The notes below the pieces were generated by a model. That model made no database searches and was not told the DNA's origin. It saw only the letters and a program-made list of their open reading frames with translations. DNA of 34,362 nt from Alsobacter sp964544365 (lineage in GTDB: Bacteria; Pseudomonadota; Alphaproteobacteria; Rhizobiales; Beijerinckiaceae), in contig CAZJCW010000014.1 in assembly GCA_964544365.1 (NCBI GenBank), forward strand, positions 1 through 34,362. The letters run 5' to 3'. Position 1 is the first letter of the stretch. The number at the start of each line of letters is the position of its first letter. A program made the position numbers and the translations under genes. This document shows positions 1-7,085 of this stretch, in pieces.

Positions 1-611
1 TTGATGAAGATGACCATCGTGTTGGAGCGCGAGATCGAGGCGGTGAGCTTGCGCAGCGCCTGGCTCATGAGGCGGGCCTGAAGGCCGGGCTGCACGTCGC
101 CCATCTCGCCCTCGATCTCCGCCCGCGGCACGAGCGCGGCGACCGAGTCGACCACGAGGACGTCGATGGCTCCCGAGCGCACCAGCGTGTCGGCGATCTC
201 GAGGGCCTGCTCGCCCGTGTCCGGCTGGGAGATCAGCAGATCCTCGAGGTTCACCCCGAGCTTGCGGGCGTAGACGGGATCGAGGGCATGCTCGGCGTCG
301 ATGAAGCCGCAGACCCCGCCCTTCTTCTGCGCTTCCGCGACCGTGTGGAGAGCCAGCGTCGTCTTGCCCGACGATTCGGGGCCGTAGATCTCGACGACAC
401 GCCCGCGCGGCAGGCCGCCGACACCCAGAGCGATGTCGAGCCCGAGCGACCCCGTCGAAACCGTCTCGATCTCGACCGCCTTCTCGTTCTTGCCGAGCCG
501 CATGATCGAACCCTTGCCGAAGGCGCGCTCGATCTGCGAGAGCGCGGCGTCCAGGGCCTTGGCCTTGTCCATGGATTGTCCTTCGACGAGTCTGAGCGAG
601 GGTTGCGACAT
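1..611 (-). CDS. recA: RecA recombinase (5' part, cut by window start)
   Basis: Encodes residues 1-203 of RecA, the ATP-dependent strand-exchange protein of homologous recombination and SOS induction. The translation begins MSQPSLRLVEGQSMDKAKAL and contains the Walker A loop GPESSGKTT, the segment FIDAEHALDP and Walker B-like LVVDSVAALVP; it runs off the window inside MVIFIN. The ATG at 609-611 is chosen because the SLRLVE leader before the DKAKAL helix is typical of alphaproteobacterial RecA. A LexA-type box lies about 87 bp upstream at 698-712. The C-terminal part is outside the window, so completeness cannot be judged. Identification is essentially certain. Confidence 0.97.
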   Translation of the reverse strand, partial: MSQPSLRLVEGQSMDKAKALDAALSQIERAFGKGSIMRLGKNEKAVEIETVSTGSLGLDIALGVGGLPRGRVVEIYGPESSGKTTLALHTVAEAQKKGGVCGFIDAEHALDPVYARKLGVNLEDLLISQPDTGEQALEIADTLVRSGAIDVLVVDSVAALVPRAEIEGEMGDVQPGLQARLMSQALRKLTASISRSNTMVIFI

Positions 612-697
612 GACTGGGCATCCTTATGGCACGGGGGTCGTCAGAACCTCAACACGGCTCTGCAAGAAGCTTGATCATGGTTTGTTCCATCCCGCAA

Positions 698-712
698 GTT
701 CTTTTTTTGTTC
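698..712 (-). promoter_or_regulatory. SOS (LexA) box of recA
   Basis: On the + strand the sequence reads GTTC, seven T residues, GTTC, i.e. GAAC-N7-GAAC in the direction of recA. This is the direct-repeat LexA operator known for alphaproteobacteria, unlike the CTGT-N8-ACAG palindrome of Gammaproteobacteria. It lies 87 bp upstream of the recA ATG. It implies LexA repression of recA. No other copy was noticed in an intergenic region of this window. Confidence 0.8.
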
Positions 713-886
713 ACGCTCGCCGAAAGATCAAGTGATTGAAAAGACAGCATTTTACAACTTTGCCGATCAGTTGATCAGTCTTGCTTCCGGAAGTTGTTCC
801 TGCCAGGGCCACGGAGGCGGACCGGGTCCGGCGCGCGCCTGGCCCGCCGGGCGATTCGATCCCTCCGCGGCCGCCCGGGCCGGCCT

Positions 887-3478
887 TCAGCCGAGCGTCG
901 ACTTGACCTGCTCGATCAGCTGCTTGAGCGTGAAGGGCTTGGGCAGGAAGGCAAACTCCTCGCCCTCCGGCAGGTTCTTGCTGAACGCTTCTTCCGCGTA
1001 GCCGGAGACGAAGATGATCTTCGCCTTGGTGCCGCGGCGGCGCAGTTCGCCCAGCAGGGTCGGGCCGTCCATCTCGGGCATCACGACATCGGAGACGATG
1101 AGATCGATCTCCCCGGTGTGGTCCTCCACGACACGCAGCGCATCCACGCCGGAGGACGCCTCGAGCACCGTGTACCCACGCTGTTTCAGCGCGCGGGCGC
1201 CGAATGTCCGCACGGCATCCTCGTCCTCGACCAGCAGGACCGTCCCGTGCCCCGTGAGATCGGGCGAAGCCTGCCGCGAGACGGCCGCGCCTGCGGGCGG
1301 CGGCGCGGGTGGGGATGTCTCCTCGGCCTGCGTTTCGCCCACGTAGCGCGGAAGGTAGATGCGGAAGGTCGTGCCCTTCCCCACCTCGCTGTCGCAGAAG
1401 ATGAAGCCGTCGACCTGCTTGACGAAGCCGTAGACCATGGACAGGCCGAGGCCGGTCCCCTTGCCGACCTCCTTGGTCGTGAAGAAGGGCTCGAAGATCT
1501 TGTCGATGATCTCGGCCGGGATGCCCGAGCCGGAATCGCGCACCTCGACGAGGACGTAGTCGGCCGCCGGCATCGGCTCCTCGCCGAGGGCCTCCGCCTC
1601 GGCCGCCGTCACGTTGGCCGTCCGCAGGGTGATCTTGCCGCCGTCGGGCATGGCGTCGCGGGCGTTGACGGCGAGGTTGATGATGACCTGCTCGAACTGC
1701 GTCAGGTCGGTCTTGACGGGCCACAGGTCGCGGCCGTGCCGGACATCCAGCTCGATGCGCTCGCCGATCAGTTTCTTGATGAGCAGGGACAGCTCGGACA
1801 GCACCTCGCCGAAGTCGAGCACCTGCGGGCGCAGCGTCTGGCGCCGCGAGAACGCCAGCAGCTGGCGCACGAGGCCGGCCGCGCGGTTGGCATTCTGCTT
1901 GATCTGCATGATGTCCTGGAAGGACGGGTCGGTCGGCCTGTGGTTCACCAGCAGAAGGTCGGCATAGCCGATGATGCCCTGCAGCACGTTGTTGAAGTCG
2001 TGCGCCACCCCGCCGGCGAGCTCGCCGACGGCCTGCATCTTCTGCGCCTGCGCGAACTGCGCCTCGAGCGCACGCTGGTCGGTGGTGTCGAGCGCGTAGA
2101 CGATCGCCGCCTCGCCCTCGTCGTCCTGGTTCTCGACCGCGGAGATGAAGAACCGCGCCCAGCGGTTGCCCTCGTAGGAGAGCGCGAGTTCCACCGGCGC
2201 GATGTCGCCGCGCCCGGCGGCGGCGGCGGCGATGGCGCCGCCGAGCGCTTCCTTGTCGCGCTCCGGCACCACGGAGAGGATCGAGCGCGGCTCGGTCGCG
2301 TCGAGCCCGCGGAAGGCAGATCCGAACAGGCGGGCGAATGGCCCGTTGGTCCGCGCGATGCGGCCGTGCCGGTTGACGGTCGCGATGGCCAGCGGCGTGT
2401 TGTTGAAGAACCGCGCGAAGCGGACCTCGGCCGCCCGCTGGCCCTCCGCCACGTCCTCCCCCGCGGACCGGTTGAGCACCAGCGTCCGCGAAGCCCCGGG
2501 CGTCCCGTCGTAGCCGTAGGCGACGCGGTGGAACAGGCGCACCGGCAGCGATTCGCCGCTTCGCCTGCGCAAGTCGAGGTCGAGGATCTCGGTGCGCACC
2601 TCCCCTGCCCCGCCCGACACGGCGGAGAGGAGGGCAGAGCCGTCGCCCGGAACGATGTCCTTCAGCTTGAGACCGCCGGAGCCGAACTGGGCGAGGTCGT
2701 AGTCCAGCCAGCCCGCCAGCGTGGCGTTCATGTAGACCACGTCCCCGGCGGCATCGAGCGACAGGAACCCCGCAGGGGCGTGGTCGAGATAGTCGATCGC
2801 GTGCTGAAGCTCCTGGAAGATGTTCTCCTGGCGCTCCCGGTCGCGGGTGATGTCCGTCACCGTCCACAGGGTTGCCCGGCGGGCGCCCTCGGGATCGATC
2901 GGGCGAACCTTCACGCGGTACCAGGCGGCGCCGTCCACGCCTCCGAGCGGTGGCGAGAGGCGCACCTCCTCCGAAGCGGATCGGTGATCCCGCGCCGCCT
3001 GCGCCAGCCGGTAGACCGCCTCGGACACGTCCGGCGCCCCGGTGAAGAGGCGTTCGACGGTCTGGAGGTTCTCGGCGGACCGGGCTCCGGCGAGTTGCAG
3101 GTACGAGGCGTTGGCGTAGGTCACGCGCCCGTCGGCCTCGGTAACGATGAGGCCGTCCGACGCGCTGTCGGCGACGGCCTTGGTCACGTCGTTGCGCGTC
3201 GTGCGCCCGGCGAACTCGACGATGCCGACGGCGCCGGCGAAGAGGGCGAAGACGCCGACGACGGCCAGCAGGGCGAGCAGCCCCATGATCAGCGGCTGCG
3301 CCTTTTCGCTGGCGAGCAGCGAGACGGCGATGGCCGCTCCCACGAGCACGCCGGCGAGCACGATCAGCAGTCCGGCGTGGCCGGCACGCGGGCTGCGGGC
3401 AGGTCCGGTAGGCGGCGTGTCGGCCGGATGGTCCTGCACGGGGCCCCTCGTCATCCTCGTCCCGTCCGCGGCGGTCAT
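887..3478 (-). CDS. cckA: CckA hybrid sensor histidine kinase (CtrA phosphorelay)
   Basis: 863 aa. In alphaproteobacteria CckA autophosphorylates and passes phosphate via its receiver domain and ChpT to CtrA and CpdR, controlling cell cycle and motility genes. Visible order: two membrane segments (about 35-56 and 62-88), PAS-like regions (about 100-460), HisKA with the H-box VAHDFNN (His493), a HATPase with N box NLAVNARDAM (about 601-610), G1 DSGSGIP (648-654) and G2 GTGLGLS (about 674). It ends in a REC domain with VEDED (750-754), SDVVMPEMDG (phospho-acceptor Asp797) and Lys847. The ATG (3476-3478) overlaps the flhB stop (3475-3477) as ATGA, suggesting translational coupling to the export-gate operon; an in-frame ATG at 3454 is an alternative start. 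Identification is strong from the hybrid architecture and conserved boxes. Confidence 0.93.
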   Translation of the reverse strand: MTAADGTRMTRGPVQDHPADTPPTGPARSPRAGHAGLLIVLAGVLVGAAIAVSLLASEKAQPLIMGLLALLAVVGVFALFAGAVGIVEFAGRTTRNDVTKAVADSASDGLIVTEADGRVTYANASYLQLAGARSAENLQTVERLFTGAPDVSEAVYRLAQAARDHRSASEEVRLSPPLGGVDGAAWYRVKVRPIDPEGARRATLWTVTDITRDRERQENIFQELQHAIDYLDHAPAGFLSLDAAGDVVYMNATLAGWLDYDLAQFGSGGLKLKDIVPGDGSALLSAVSGGAGEVRTEILDLDLRRRSGESLPVRLFHRVAYGYDGTPGASRTLVLNRSAGEDVAEGQRAAEVRFARFFNNTPLAIATVNRHGRIARTNGPFARLFGSAFRGLDATEPRSILSVVPERDKEALGGAIAAAAAGRGDIAPVELALSYEGNRWARFFISAVENQDDEGEAAIVYALDTTDQRALEAQFAQAQKMQAVGELAGGVAHDFNNVLQGIIGYADLLLVNHRPTDPSFQDIMQIKQNANRAAGLVRQLLAFSRRQTLRPQVLDFGEVLSELSLLIKKLIGERIELDVRHGRDLWPVKTDLTQFEQVIINLAVNARDAMPDGGKITLRTANVTAAEAEALGEEPMPAADYVLVEVRDSGSGIPAEIIDKIFEPFFTTKEVGKGTGLGLSMVYGFVKQVDGFIFCDSEVGKGTTFRIYLPRYVGETQAEETSPPAPPPAGAAVSRQASPDLTGHGTVLLVEDEDAVRTFGARALKQRGYTVLEASSGVDALRVVEDHTGEIDLIVSDVVMPEMDGPTLLGELRRRGTKAKIIFVSGYAEEAFSKNLPEGEEFAFLPKPFTLKQLIEQVKSTLG

Positions 3479-4542
3479 GCCAGCCGCCTCTTCAGCCGCA
3501 TGACGTAGCCGATCACCTCGGCGACCGCCTTGTAGTGCTCGGCCGGGATTTCCTGATCGAGATCGACCGCCTTGTAAAGCGCACGGGCAAGCGGAGCGTT
3601 CTCGACGACCGGCACGTCGTTGTCCTCCGCCACCGCGCGGATGCGAAGCGCCACCGCGTCCTGCCCCTTGGCGACGCAGAGCGGAGCGGCCATGCCCTTC
3701 TCATACTGCAGCGCGACCGCGAAGTGGGTCGGGTTCATCACGACGACTGTCGCCTTCGGCACGCGTGCCATCATGCGACGGCGCGAGGCCTGGGCGCGCA
3801 ACTGGCGCAGCTTGGCCTTGATCTCGGGATTGCCCTCGGTCTCCTTGAACTCTTCCTTGAGTTCGCGCCGTGTCATCATCTGGCGCTTGAACCACGTCAT
3901 GCGCTGGTAGAGAAAATCGGCTGCGGCGACGAAGGCGTAGATCACCAGCACGGTGCCGAGCAGCTTCAGCGCCTCCGCCTGCGTGAACGGCAGCAGGCCT
4001 CGCACGTCGAGCAGGACGAGCGATTCGAGGCGCTCGCGTTCCGGCCACAGCGCAACGTAGATCGCGGCGCCGACCAGGGCCATCTTGAAGAGGCCCTTGA
4101 GCAGCTGAACCCACGCCTCCTTGCCGAAGATGCGCTTGGCCCCCGCGATCGGGGAGATCCGCTCGAGCTTGAAGCCGATCTGCTCCGTCGTGATTCGCGG
4201 CGGGTTCTGCAGGATGTTTCCGAGGATGCCGGCGATCATCAGCAGGATCATGGGCACGGCGATCGCGCCGAGCGTCGTGAGGATGGCGCTGCGGGCAAAG
4301 GTCGTCAGGCCGGCGCCGTCGGCCGGGATCATGTGGGCGTTGCCGATCATCCCGCGCATGGCCAGCGCAAGGGTCTCCGACGACGTCCCGCCCGAGATCA
4401 TCAGGGCAAGCGTCCCGCCCCCCAGCACGAACCACGTGCTGATCTCCATAGATCGGGGTACGTCGCCCTTCTCCGCCGCCTGTTCGATGCGTCGGCCGGT
4501 CGGGTCTTCTGTTTTGTCGTCCTGGTCGTCGGTCTCGGCCAT
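3475..4542 (-). CDS. flhB: Flagellar export switch protein FlhB
   Basis: 355 aa inner-membrane component of the flagellar type III export gate; its autocleavage switches export from rod/hook to filament substrates. The N-terminus (TEDPTGRRIEQAAEKGDVPRS) is the canonical FlhB start. Four membrane segments follow, then a cytosolic domain with the autocleavage motif NPTH at residues 270-273 and the typical C-terminal VAEVIGYVMRLKR. Length matches the family. It starts 6 bp after fliR and its stop overlaps cckA. All export-gate hallmarks are intact. Confidence 0.97.
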   Translation of the reverse strand: MAETDDQDDKTEDPTGRRIEQAAEKGDVPRSMEISTWFVLGGGTLALMISGGTSSETLALAMRGMIGNAHMIPADGAGLTTFARSAILTTLGAIAVPMILLMIAGILGNILQNPPRITTEQIGFKLERISPIAGAKRIFGKEAWVQLLKGLFKMALVGAAIYVALWPERERLESLVLLDVRGLLPFTQAEALKLLGTVLVIYAFVAAADFLYQRMTWFKRQMMTRRELKEEFKETEGNPEIKAKLRQLRAQASRRRMMARVPKATVVVMNPTHFAVALQYEKGMAAPLCVAKGQDAVALRIRAVAEDNDVPVVENAPLARALYKAVDLDQEIPAEHYKAVAEVIGYVMRLKRRLA

Positions 4543-4548
4543 GGCCGC

Positions 4549-5310
4549 TCAGCCTCCCACGAAGGGGCGAAGCATGTCGGCCACTTCGCGCAGGAACGCG
4601 GTCATCATCAGCCCGATGACGGCGAGCATGATCATGAAACCGATGATGATGGTGGCCGGCACGCCGATGAAGAACACCTGGATCTGCGGCATCAGCCGGG
4701 AGAGCACGCCGAGGCCCAGGTTGAAGACGATGCCGAACACGATGAAGGGCGCCGCGATCTGGACGGACACCCCGAAGCCGGCTGCCATGGTGGTGAGCGC
4801 AAGCTTGGTGGCGTCGCCCGTCGAGGGGACGAACCCCGGCGGCAGAACACCGTAGCTGCCGCCGATCGCGGCGATCACGACATGATGCGCGTCGGTGGCG
4901 AAGATCAGCGCGATCCCCAGCAGCGTCAAGAGATTGCCGACGGCGGCCGCCTGGCCGCCCTGGGTCGGATCGACCGTCTCCGCGAAGGCGAGGCCGAGCG
5001 ACTGCGAGACGTAGTTCCCCGCCGTCTGCAGGCTCGCCACGACGAGGCGGCCGGTCAGCCCGATCATCAGCCCGATGGCGAGTTCGAGCAGCAGCAGGCC
5101 GACGATGAACTCCGGCGTCAGCCCGTTCGCCGGCAGCAAGGGTTGCACGATCGGCGTCAGCGCCAGGGTGAGGAACACGGCGAGCGCCAGCCGCGCCCGG
5201 ACCGGCAGGAAGCGCTCCCCGACGCCCGGCAGCAGCATCATCAGCACGCCGACGCGCGCGAAGACGATCATGAACAGCGCTGCCGCCTGCGGTCCGATCG
5301 TGAAGGTCAT
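4549..5310 (-). CDS. fliR: Flagellar export gate protein FliR
   Basis: 253 aa polytopic membrane protein of the FliP-FliQ-FliR export gate. The chosen start MTFTIGPQAAALFMIVFARVG gives the normal family length. The frame stays open to an ATG at 5412, one base after the fliQ stop, which would add 34 mostly hydrophilic, Arg/Pro-rich residues; this longer form is less likely because FliR normally starts directly with its first membrane helix. Conserved FliR segments LPGVGERFLPVRARL and AAPFIVFGIVFNLGLGVLSRLMPQIQVFFIG are present. It lies between fliQ and flhB in the usual alphaproteobacterial order. Confidence 0.93.
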   Translation of the reverse strand: MTFTIGPQAAALFMIVFARVGVLMMLLPGVGERFLPVRARLALAVFLTLALTPIVQPLLPANGLTPEFIVGLLLLELAIGLMIGLTGRLVVASLQTAGNYVSQSLGLAFAETVDPTQGGQAAAVGNLLTLLGIALIFATDAHHVVIAAIGGSYGVLPPGFVPSTGDATKLALTTMAAGFGVSVQIAAPFIVFGIVFNLGLGVLSRLMPQIQVFFIGVPATIIIGFMIMLAVIGLMMTAFLREVADMLRPFVGG

Positions 5311-5413
5311 GCCGTGCGGGGCGCCCTCGGCCGGCCAGTGGACGCGGCGACGGGAAGGCCAGCCCGGACGCCGCGCGGCCCACCCGTCCATCGGGGCGCC
5401 GATGGCGGCCATT

Positions 5414-5680
5414 CTAGACGCCCGTGGCGATTCGCGAGGCGATCCGCGTCATGTAGGCCGACAGGGCGTCACCCATGAATGGCAGGAACAGGAGCATGGC
5501 CAGTCCGACGACGATGACCTTCGGCACGAAGACGACGGTCTGCTCCTGGATCTGCGTGAGCGCCTGGATGAGCGAGATCGCGACGCCGATGACGAGCGCG
5601 ACGAGCATCAGCGGGCTCGACACCTTGAGGAAGGTGACGATCCCGTCACGTGCGACGTCGAGGAGTTCGGGGCCGGTCAT
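5414..5680 (-). CDS. fliQ: Flagellar export gate protein FliQ
   Basis: 88 aa with two membrane hairpin helices (about 17-38 and 50-72). The motif SLIQALTQIQEQTVVFVPK is diagnostic of FliQ. The start MTGPELLDVARDG is chosen over a longer in-frame start at 5779 that would overlap fliE and exceed the family length. It forms the helical export-gate assembly with FliP and FliR. Spacing to the upstream fliE stop is about 55 bp; the fliR frame opens immediately downstream. Confidence 0.95.
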   Translation of the reverse strand: MTGPELLDVARDGIVTFLKVSSPLMLVALVIGVAISLIQALTQIQEQTVVFVPKVIVVGLAMLLFLPFMGDALSAYMTRIASRIATGV

Positions 5681-5735
5681 CGGACGCTGCTTTCGGTACG
5701 AGGTGGAGGCGGATGGGCCGGCGAGGCTAGCTGCG

Positions 5736-6065
5736 TCACACGGGCATCCGCATGATTTCCTCGTAGGCGGCGATGACACGGTCGCGGACGGCGACGAGGG
5801 TCTCCAGGGCCGACTCCGATTCGGCGATCGCCGTCACCACGTCGACCATGTCCGCCTTGCCCTGGGCGGCGGCGGAAGCCTGCCGGTCGGCGGCCTTGCC
5901 GGACTGGACGGCCGTGTCGAGGACCTGGCTGAGCGTGTCGGTAAAGCTCGGACCCGCTCCGGCCGCACCGCCCGCGGCGCCTGACGCGCCTGCGGCGGCG
6001 CCGAGCGGATTGGCGAGACGCTGTGTCGCGGCATAGGCGCCGGCGGCTGAAACGGGGCTGGCCAT
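5736..6065 (-). CDS. fliE: Flagellar hook-basal body complex protein FliE
   Basis: 109 aa rod-base protein linking the MS ring and export gate to the proximal rod. The C-terminal half (SFTDTLSQVLDTAV...VDVVTAIAESESALETLVAVRDRVIAAYEEIMRMPV) is the classical FliE pattern ending in the YxEIMRMPV motif. The N-terminal 40 residues are Ala/Gly-rich linker. A strong ribosome binding site (GGAGGAA) precedes the ATG by about 5-6 bases. It lies between flgC and fliQ in the flgBC-fliE order. Confidence 0.95.
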   Translation of the reverse strand: MASPVSAAGAYAATQRLANPLGAAAGASGAAGGAAGAGPSFTDTLSQVLDTAVQSGKAADRQASAAAQGKADMVDVVTAIAESESALETLVAVRDRVIAAYEEIMRMPV

Positions 6066-6092
6066 GGATTATTCCTCCGCTGTCGCGCCGGT

Positions 6093-6503
6093 TCAGGCGC
6101 GCAGGATGTCGATCGTGCGCTGGAGCATGCGGCGCGTCGCGCCGATGACGTTGAGGTTGGCCTCGTAGCTTCGCTGCGCCTGGCGCATGTCCATCTGCTC
6201 GACGAGCGAGTTCACGTTGGGAAGCTTGACGTTGCCGCTGGCGTCGGCGGCCGGGTTGCCGGGGTCGTAGCGCGTGCGAAAGTCGCTCTGGTCGCGCGCG
6301 ACGCGGCCGAGGTCCACGGTCTGGGCCCCCAGTTCGCGGTCGAACTCCTTGCGGAACGTCGCGATCTTGCGCCGGTAGGGATCGCCGCCCGGCGTGGTCG
6401 CCGTCGAATCCGAGTTGGCGATGTTCTCGGAGATGATGCGGATGCGGCCGGCTTGGGCCTTGAGGCCGGACGCAGCGATGGCGATCGAGCGCAGGAAGTC
6501 CAT
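6093..6503 (-). CDS. flgC: Flagellar basal-body rod protein FlgC
   Basis: 136 aa proximal rod subunit. It begins MDFLRSIAIAASGLKAQAGR with the rod-family N-terminal motif ISENIANSDST, and ends with the paired C-terminal helix VNSLVEQMDMRQAQRSYEANLNVI. It has the expected length. The frame remains open upstream into flgB, but the ATG at 6503 matches the family N-terminus and lies 11 bases after the flgB stop. Confidence 0.96.
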   Translation of the reverse strand: MDFLRSIAIAASGLKAQAGRIRIISENIANSDSTATTPGGDPYRRKIATFRKEFDRELGAQTVDLGRVARDQSDFRTRYDPGNPAADASGNVKLPNVNSLVEQMDMRQAQRSYEANLNVIGATRRMLQRTIDILRA

Positions 6504-6514
6504 GGTTCGTCTCC

Positions 6515-6925
6515 TCAGGCCCGCTTGCCGATGGCGATCTTCAGGAGCGACAGGCTCTTGGTGTAGAGCGATGCCGCGGTCTGGTAGTCCATCTGCGTCT
6601 CGGCGAGCTTCATCATCTCCTCTTCGAGAGTGACGGCGTTGCCGGTGGGCACGGTTTCGAAACGCTGGCCGGGCCGGCCGTTCGGCCCGCTCGGGCCAAG
6701 GCTGGCGCGAATGTGGGCGCTGTCGGTTCGCTGCGTCTGGACGGCCGAGTTCGCCTGCGCCGGCCCCATCGGTCCACGCCCGTCCGGCTGCGGCCGGAGG
6801 TCGCGCGGCTTGTAGCCCGGCGAGTCGGCATTGGCGACGTTCTGGGCGAGCACCTTCTGCCGCGATTGCAACCAGTGCATGCGGTCTTTCAGTTGCGACA
6901 TCAGGGGAAGCCCGATTCCCGCCAT
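6515..6925 (-). CDS. flgB: Flagellar basal-body rod protein FlgB
   Basis: 136 aa proximal rod protein, the first gene of the minus-strand flgBC-fliEQR-flhB-cckA run. Contains the rod motif KVLAQNVANADSPGYKPRDL and the C-terminal helix AETQMDYQTAASLYTKSLSLLKIAIGKR. The ATG at 6923-6925 is preceded by AGAAGG about ten bases upstream; in-frame alternatives are ATG at 6934 and TTG at 6949. The upstream region carries a GGCA-N5-TGCCG palindrome (6944-6958) and a CtrA-type box (6968-6982). Confidence 0.94.
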   Translation of the reverse strand: MAGIGLPLMSQLKDRMHWLQSRQKVLAQNVANADSPGYKPRDLRPQPDGRGPMGPAQANSAVQTQRTDSAHIRASLGPSGPNGRPGQRFETVPTGNAVTLEEEMMKLAETQMDYQTAASLYTKSLSLLKIAIGKRA

Positions 6926-6943
6926 GGTTGGCATCCTTCTGCT

Positions 6944-6958
6944 GGGCAAAAAATGCCG
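6944..6958. promoter_or_regulatory. GGCA-N5-TGCCG palindrome, candidate FlbD/ftr site upstream of flgB
   Basis: Reads GGGCAAAAAATGCCG. The same GGCA-N5-TGCCG core occurs at 16140-16154 and 21076-21090 in two other flagellar promoter regions. Here it lies between the CtrA-type box and the flgB start, a position where a bound regulator could block an early promoter. Assignment to FlbD is by analogy with Caulobacter ftr elements and is inference. Confidence 0.5.
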
Positions 6959-6967
6959 GCTTCATGG

Positions 6968-6982
6968 TTAATGTGGCGTAAA
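6968..6982 (-). promoter_or_regulatory. CtrA-type box upstream of flgB
   Basis: In the flgB direction it reads TTTA-CGCCACA-TTAACC, one mismatch from the CtrA consensus TTAA-N7-TTAAC. It lies 43-57 bp upstream of the flgB ATG, in the flgB/fliO divergent region. CtrA control of early flagellar operons is established in Caulobacter; binding here is inferred. Confidence 0.5.
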
Positions 6983-7085
6983 CATCGTCCGGATTGGCCT
7001 CCGCGCTTGACGCGTGGGGCGGGACGGGGCGTCTTAGGGGGCGAGGCCCCACGGGTCGCCAACCGCTTCAGGAGCGCGCGAACCG

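Noticed and set aside
794..3508. A 904-codon open frame on the + strand opposite cckA
   Set aside because: Shadow of the GC-rich cckA gene: Arg/Asp/Gly/His-rich translation with no domain, while the minus frame is a perfect CckA.
5311..5412. N-terminal 34-residue extension of FliR
   Set aside because: Hydrophilic Arg/Pro-rich, not family-like, and the internal ATG gives normal FliR length; kept only as an alternative start.
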